A stretch of DNA of 9,087 nt from Alistipes sp. (lineage in GTDB: Bacteria; Bacteroidota; Bacteroidia; Bacteroidales; Rikenellaceae), in assembly GCA_022511355.1 (NCBI GenBank), contig JAFLRS010000073.1, positions 1 through 9,087 on the forward strand. The letters are read 5' to 3'. Both the position numbers and the translations under genes were made by a program. Shown here one piece after another: positions 6,543 through 9,087 of this stretch. The notes beneath the pieces are model-generated. The model was not told the DNA's origin and searched no databases. It saw only the letters and a list, made by a program, of their open reading frames with translations. The stretch's first letter is position 1. Every line of letters starts with the position of its first letter.

Positions 6543-8726
6543 TTATTTGAAAAGATTGTCGAGCAGAGCGGCACGCTGATTTGTAAGAGTTCGCATACGT
6601 TCTATTTCGAGTTCGTAGGTTGCGGCGGGCATATTGGCTTCGCCGCTTGCCTGATAGTAGAAAGGCCATACTTTGAAGTTGGCTTCAATGGCTTTCGGCA
6701 TTTTTGCGGGTTGTTCGTCGAGAGTTTTGAAGACGGTTTCGATGAGTTCGGCGCGTTTTTGAGCCCATCGCTGTCCGACGAACTGACGGAATGTTTCATC
6801 CTGCCACAGACGGTGGAACCAGTCGGGATTGATGTAAGGCGGCATATAGAATCCGGCATAAATCATTAGGCTGCCCAAGGGGTTGCGGTCGGTGTTGCGT
6901 TTATCGTTGTTCCAACCTTTGTCGCAGTCCCATATAGGTCCGAAGAACAGTTTATCGACGCCGCGTCGTTTGTAGAAATAGGTACTGGTGTAGCCGTCCA
7001 TATCGCCGACGAATTCTTTGACTATAATGAAGTCGGCGAGGGTTTTTTCGTCCATATATTTACGCCAGCCGTTATCGGGGTCTTTGAAGTTGGAGCCGTA
7101 GAGGGCTGTTTCGGCGGATTTCACGAAATTTTCCATGTAGGCATATTGAGCGGGGTCGTATTCATCGTCTTTTGGGTATTTGTGGTTCATCTGAATGCGA
7201 TGACTTGAGTTGAAACGTTCGGGCGGGTAAGCCGAATGTATATCAGTTTCGATGATATGTCCGCCGGTTATTTTTTCGGGGTCGCTGCCGTCCTTGTCGG
7301 TAAGTTTTTCGACGGCGATACGTCCTTCATCCTGTTCCATTTGGTCGGTCATTTGATATAGGCCGTGATATTGGTTGTTCATGTACACGTTGACGAATTT
7401 GGAGCAGGGTGTGAACATGATGGCTGACGGGTGATGATAGTTTTCTTGTGGGTTGAACATCACTTTTGAGAGTTGGAAGGCGATATGGTTTCTTATCAGG
7501 GATTTGTCCATATCGTGAGCGAGTATATTCCAGCTTTTTGCTTTGGCGTGATTAAGGCCCACGGGGCTGAATTTTGAGGGGAATTTAATGCGATATGGTT
7601 TTTTGGGGAGTCCCCATGTAGAGTTGCCCCGACCTCTTACTTCGGCGTCGCCGTCTTGCGGATACCAGTGTCCTTCGGGGGTATTGGCGTCGTAGAGGGT
7701 TATGGTAGTTTGCACGTAGACCTCTTTGCTGTTGATTGCTGATTGCGGTTGCAGTCTGAGGACGGGTATTTCTGTATTTATTTGCGGGCAGTTGAGATCT
7801 GCGATGTAGGTTTGGGTATTACCGTTTTCGGCGACGACGGTGAGTTGCACGGGTTGTGCGAAGGAGACGGGTGTTTGGCCGGAGGTTACGGGCGAGCCGT
7901 CAGCGAGGAGTTGTGCGCCGTTGTGTGTAAAGACGGGGATAAGCATTTGCGGATTATCCTTTTCTATCCATTGTAGGTATACGGCTTTGAGTGAGTGTTG
8001 TTCGGTATTGAAGTCGAAGTTGATATTTTGTGGGAGGTTGTTTTGGTTTGCGGGTATGTAGAAAGAGAGGAGGTCGCAATCGGGGCTGCGGTAAACCGAT
8101 TTAGGATCTTGTCGGATGGATATTTGCACATCGTCGCAGTTGCGTGCTGCGATGGTTATGATGGCGTTGCGTTCCGATTCGTCGGGATTGGGGGAGACGG
8201 TTATTTTGAGGTTGTCGGTTTGTGCGCCTACAATGAGTCCGGCGGTTGCCCAGTTTTGTGAGCTGCGCACGGACATGGGGGAGTTTGAGGAGGCGGTTAG
8301 TGTGATGGAGCCGCCATCTTCGGGGAAGTTTGCTTGGTTGTCTGAGACTGATATGTAAGGTTTATCGGGTTGAGGTCTGGGTTCTTGTATTACGGATATT
8401 TCTATATTGTCGCAGTCTTGGGCTGAGATGGTTATTATGGCTGAGCGTTCCTGATTGTCGGGGTTGGCTGCGGCGGTTATGCGCAGATTGTCGTTTTGTG
8501 AGTCAAGCACGCTTACGGCGCACCAGTCGTGTGAGGAATGTGCGGTCACGATGCGGTTTGAGAGGTAAGTTGCGAAGGCGTTGCCGCCGTCGCAGTTGAA
8601 ACGGAGTTCCGAGGTGGAGACTTCGAGTATAGGGTTTTCGGGTTGGATGTCGGCTGCGGGGTCGTTTTTTGCGCAGGCTGTGAAGAAGATTGCGATAAGC
8701 AGAGCAGTCAGCAGACGGGGTTTCAT
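6543..8726 (-). CDS. BACON-CotH lipoprotein (predicted extracellular CotH-type kinase)
   Basis: A 727-aa exported protein. The signal peptide ends FFTAC (Cys18), followed by AKND, similar to the acidic/lysine signals that send Bacteroidota lipoproteins to the outer surface. Two BACON domains follow (about 32-116 and 122-208), then an immunoglobulin-like segment (about 217-312) resembling the linkers of surface lipoproteins. The rest (about 320-727) is a CotH domain: AEVRGRGNSTWG (Arg364, Gly367-Trp371), KSWNILAHDMDKSLIRN, GLYQMTDQME, GGHIIETD, and FFGPIWDCDKGW with Asp600 and Asp602. In Bacillus, CotH is an atypical protein kinase of spore-coat proteins, and the last motif matches its WDxD metal-binding site. 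What the gut homologues phosphorylate, if anything, is unknown; a structural or adhesion role is the main alternative. The start is supported by the signal peptide and an A-rich leader without Shine-Dalgarno. GC is lower than in the hydrolase genes. Confidence 0.9.
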   Translation of the reverse strand: MKPRLLTALLIAIFFTACAKNDPAADIQPENPILEVSTSELRFNCDGGNAFATYLSNRIVTAHSSHDWCAVSVLDSQNDNLRITAAANPDNQERSAIITISAQDCDNIEISVIQEPRPQPDKPYISVSDNQANFPEDGGSITLTASSNSPMSVRSSQNWATAGLIVGAQTDNLKITVSPNPDESERNAIITIAARNCDDVQISIRQDPKSVYRSPDCDLLSFYIPANQNNLPQNINFDFNTEQHSLKAVYLQWIEKDNPQMLIPVFTHNGAQLLADGSPVTSGQTPVSFAQPVQLTVVAENGNTQTYIADLNCPQINTEIPVLRLQPQSAINSKEVYVQTTITLYDANTPEGHWYPQDGDAEVRGRGNSTWGLPKKPYRIKFPSKFSPVGLNHAKAKSWNILAHDMDKSLIRNHIAFQLSKVMFNPQENYHHPSAIMFTPCSKFVNVYMNNQYHGLYQMTDQMEQDEGRIAVEKLTDKDGSDPEKITGGHIIETDIHSAYPPERFNSSHRIQMNHKYPKDDEYDPAQYAYMENFVKSAETALYGSNFKDPDNGWRKYMDEKTLADFIIVKEFVGDMDGYTSTYFYKRRGVDKLFFGPIWDCDKGWNNDKRNTDRNPLGSLMIYAGFYMPPYINPDWFHRLWQDETFRQFVGQRWAQKRAELIETVFKTLDEQPAKMPKAIEANFKVWPFYYQASGEANMPAATYELEIERMRTLTNQRAALLDNLFK
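8103..8633 (-). repeat. Tandem BACON domain repeat inside the CotH gene
   Basis: Two copies, at about 8379-8633 and 8103-8363, encode the same beta-sandwich. The second halves align without gaps: DNLRITAAANPDNQERSAI against DNLKITVSPNPDESERNAI, and each copy ends in a Q-x-P type motif (IQEP, RQDP) typical of BACON domains. The nucleotide copies have diverged well beyond recent duplication. BACON domains usually act as carbohydrate- or mucin-binding modules or as spacers that lift the functional domain off the cell surface. Confidence 0.85.
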
Positions 8727-8779
8727 GATGATTTGTTTTTTTGTGAGAGTTGTTTGTGTCAGGGTAGTTTTTCATTGAA

Positions 8780-8812
8780 TCGGGCGGCGACTCTTGCGAA
8801 GCCACCGCCCGA
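8780..8812 (-). promoter_or_regulatory. Intercistronic hairpin between the LamG and CotH genes
   Basis: TCGGGCGG (8780-8787) pairs perfectly with CCGCCCGA (8805-8812). Read on the minus strand the stem extends inward by about four more pairs, counting G-U wobbles. It begins 35 bases after the stop of the LamG gene and ends 53 bases before the CotH start. No T run follows on either strand, so it is more likely an RNA-stabilizing or processing element, or a weak attenuator, than a strong terminator. I see no Bacteroidota promoter motif in the 121-base gap (8727-8847), which suggests the CotH gene is read through from upstream. Confidence 0.55.
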
Positions 8813-8847
8813 CTGCTATGAAAAGTATGTTGCTAATCTGTCACCGA

Positions 8848-9087
8848 TTAGTTGCTGGGAGTACCGAGCGCAACGGGTATCCACTCGAAGGGCTTCGACG
8901 TGTCGTAATGGAGGTCATTGTGACCTCTCGAGTAGTCTTTCATAACTCCCGAGTTGTTGTTTTCGTTACATTTCCAGTAAGCTACGAGGCTGCTGTCCTG
9001 TTCGGGATTCTCCACGGTGTAGAAGTGGTTGGTTGCGTTGATCTCCTCGCTCGAAAGCGCCTTGTTCCATATACGCAGCTCGCACAT
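8848..9087 (-). CDS. LamG/concanavalin A-like domain protein, C-terminal fragment
   Basis: Only the last 79 codons are in the window. A Met codon sits exactly on the window edge, but the sequence is mid-domain, so the gene surely continues to the right. CELRIWNKALSSEEI, then HFYTV, then LVAYWKCNE and DYSRGHNDL is the usual end of a LamG-type (Laminin_G_3) jelly-roll. The same C-terminus is found in Bacteroidota surface lipoproteins that pair a DUF1735 domain with LamG and lie in polysaccharide-utilization loci, often near SusC/SusD and N-glycan-cleaving enzymes. Its likely role is glycan binding at the cell surface; a catalytic role is possible but not seen. It is probably co-transcribed with the downstream CotH gene. 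The domain call is firm, the full architecture unknown. Confidence 0.8.
   Translation of the reverse strand: MCELRIWNKALSSEEINATNHFYTVENPEQDSSLVAYWKCNENNNSGVMKDYSRGHNDLHYDTSKPFEWIPVALGTPSN

Noticed and set aside
8833..8851. CTAATC/GATTAG inverted repeat over the LamG gene stop
   Set aside because: A 6-bp AT-rich stem with a 7-base loop is too weak to support a terminator call.
1..9087. CRISPR arrays, tRNA or rRNA genes, insertion sequences, attachment sites
   Set aside because: I found no spaced direct repeats, cloverleaf-like sequence, transposase-like protein or terminal repeats in the window.

Overview
The window looks like chromosomal glycan-foraging DNA from a gut Bacteroidota, most plausibly Alistipes or a relative. 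The reasons are the Bacteroidota-type promoter motifs (TTTG, then TAnnTTTG), the lack of Shine-Dalgarno sequences with A-rich start regions instead, the lipoprotein glycoside hydrolases, the BACON, CotH and LamG domains, and a GC content near 57% in the plus-strand genes. The genus is an inference, because no rRNA or marker gene is present.

Layout. Bases 1-118 hold a leftward promoter and a structured 5' leader for a gene outside the window. Bases 119-302 are a non-coding upstream region with a candidate rightward -7 element. Bases 303-6495 hold three tightly packed plus-strand genes: a GH92 alpha-mannosidase lipoprotein, a SusB-like GH97 alpha-glucosidase, and a secreted GH65-type alpha-glucosidase. 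Gaps between them are 8 and 2 bases, so they are almost certainly one operon. A 14-bp perfect hairpin at 6506-6538 separates them from a convergent minus-strand pair: a 727-aa lipoprotein with two BACON domains and a CotH kinase-like domain (6543-8726), preceded by the C-terminal end of a LamG/concanavalin-like protein (8848-9087) that runs off the window. An intercistronic hairpin lies between those two.

How the genes may work together. The three exported hydrolases keep the residues expected for activity. The GH92 has the acid/base set plus the His-Glu pair associated with alpha-1,2-mannosidases. The GH97 has the four glutamates of inverting SusB-type enzymes. The GH65 has both the acid and a glutamate base, which fits a hydrolase rather than a phosphorylase. 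A mannosidase co-transcribed with two alpha-glucosidases, one resembling kojibiose (alpha-1,2-glucose) hydrolases, suggests an operon that trims glucose-capped high-mannose N-glycans. That substrate assignment is inference. The convergent minus-strand genes look like surface-binding and accessory proteins of a polysaccharide-utilization locus. No SusC/SusD pair or regulator is visible here.
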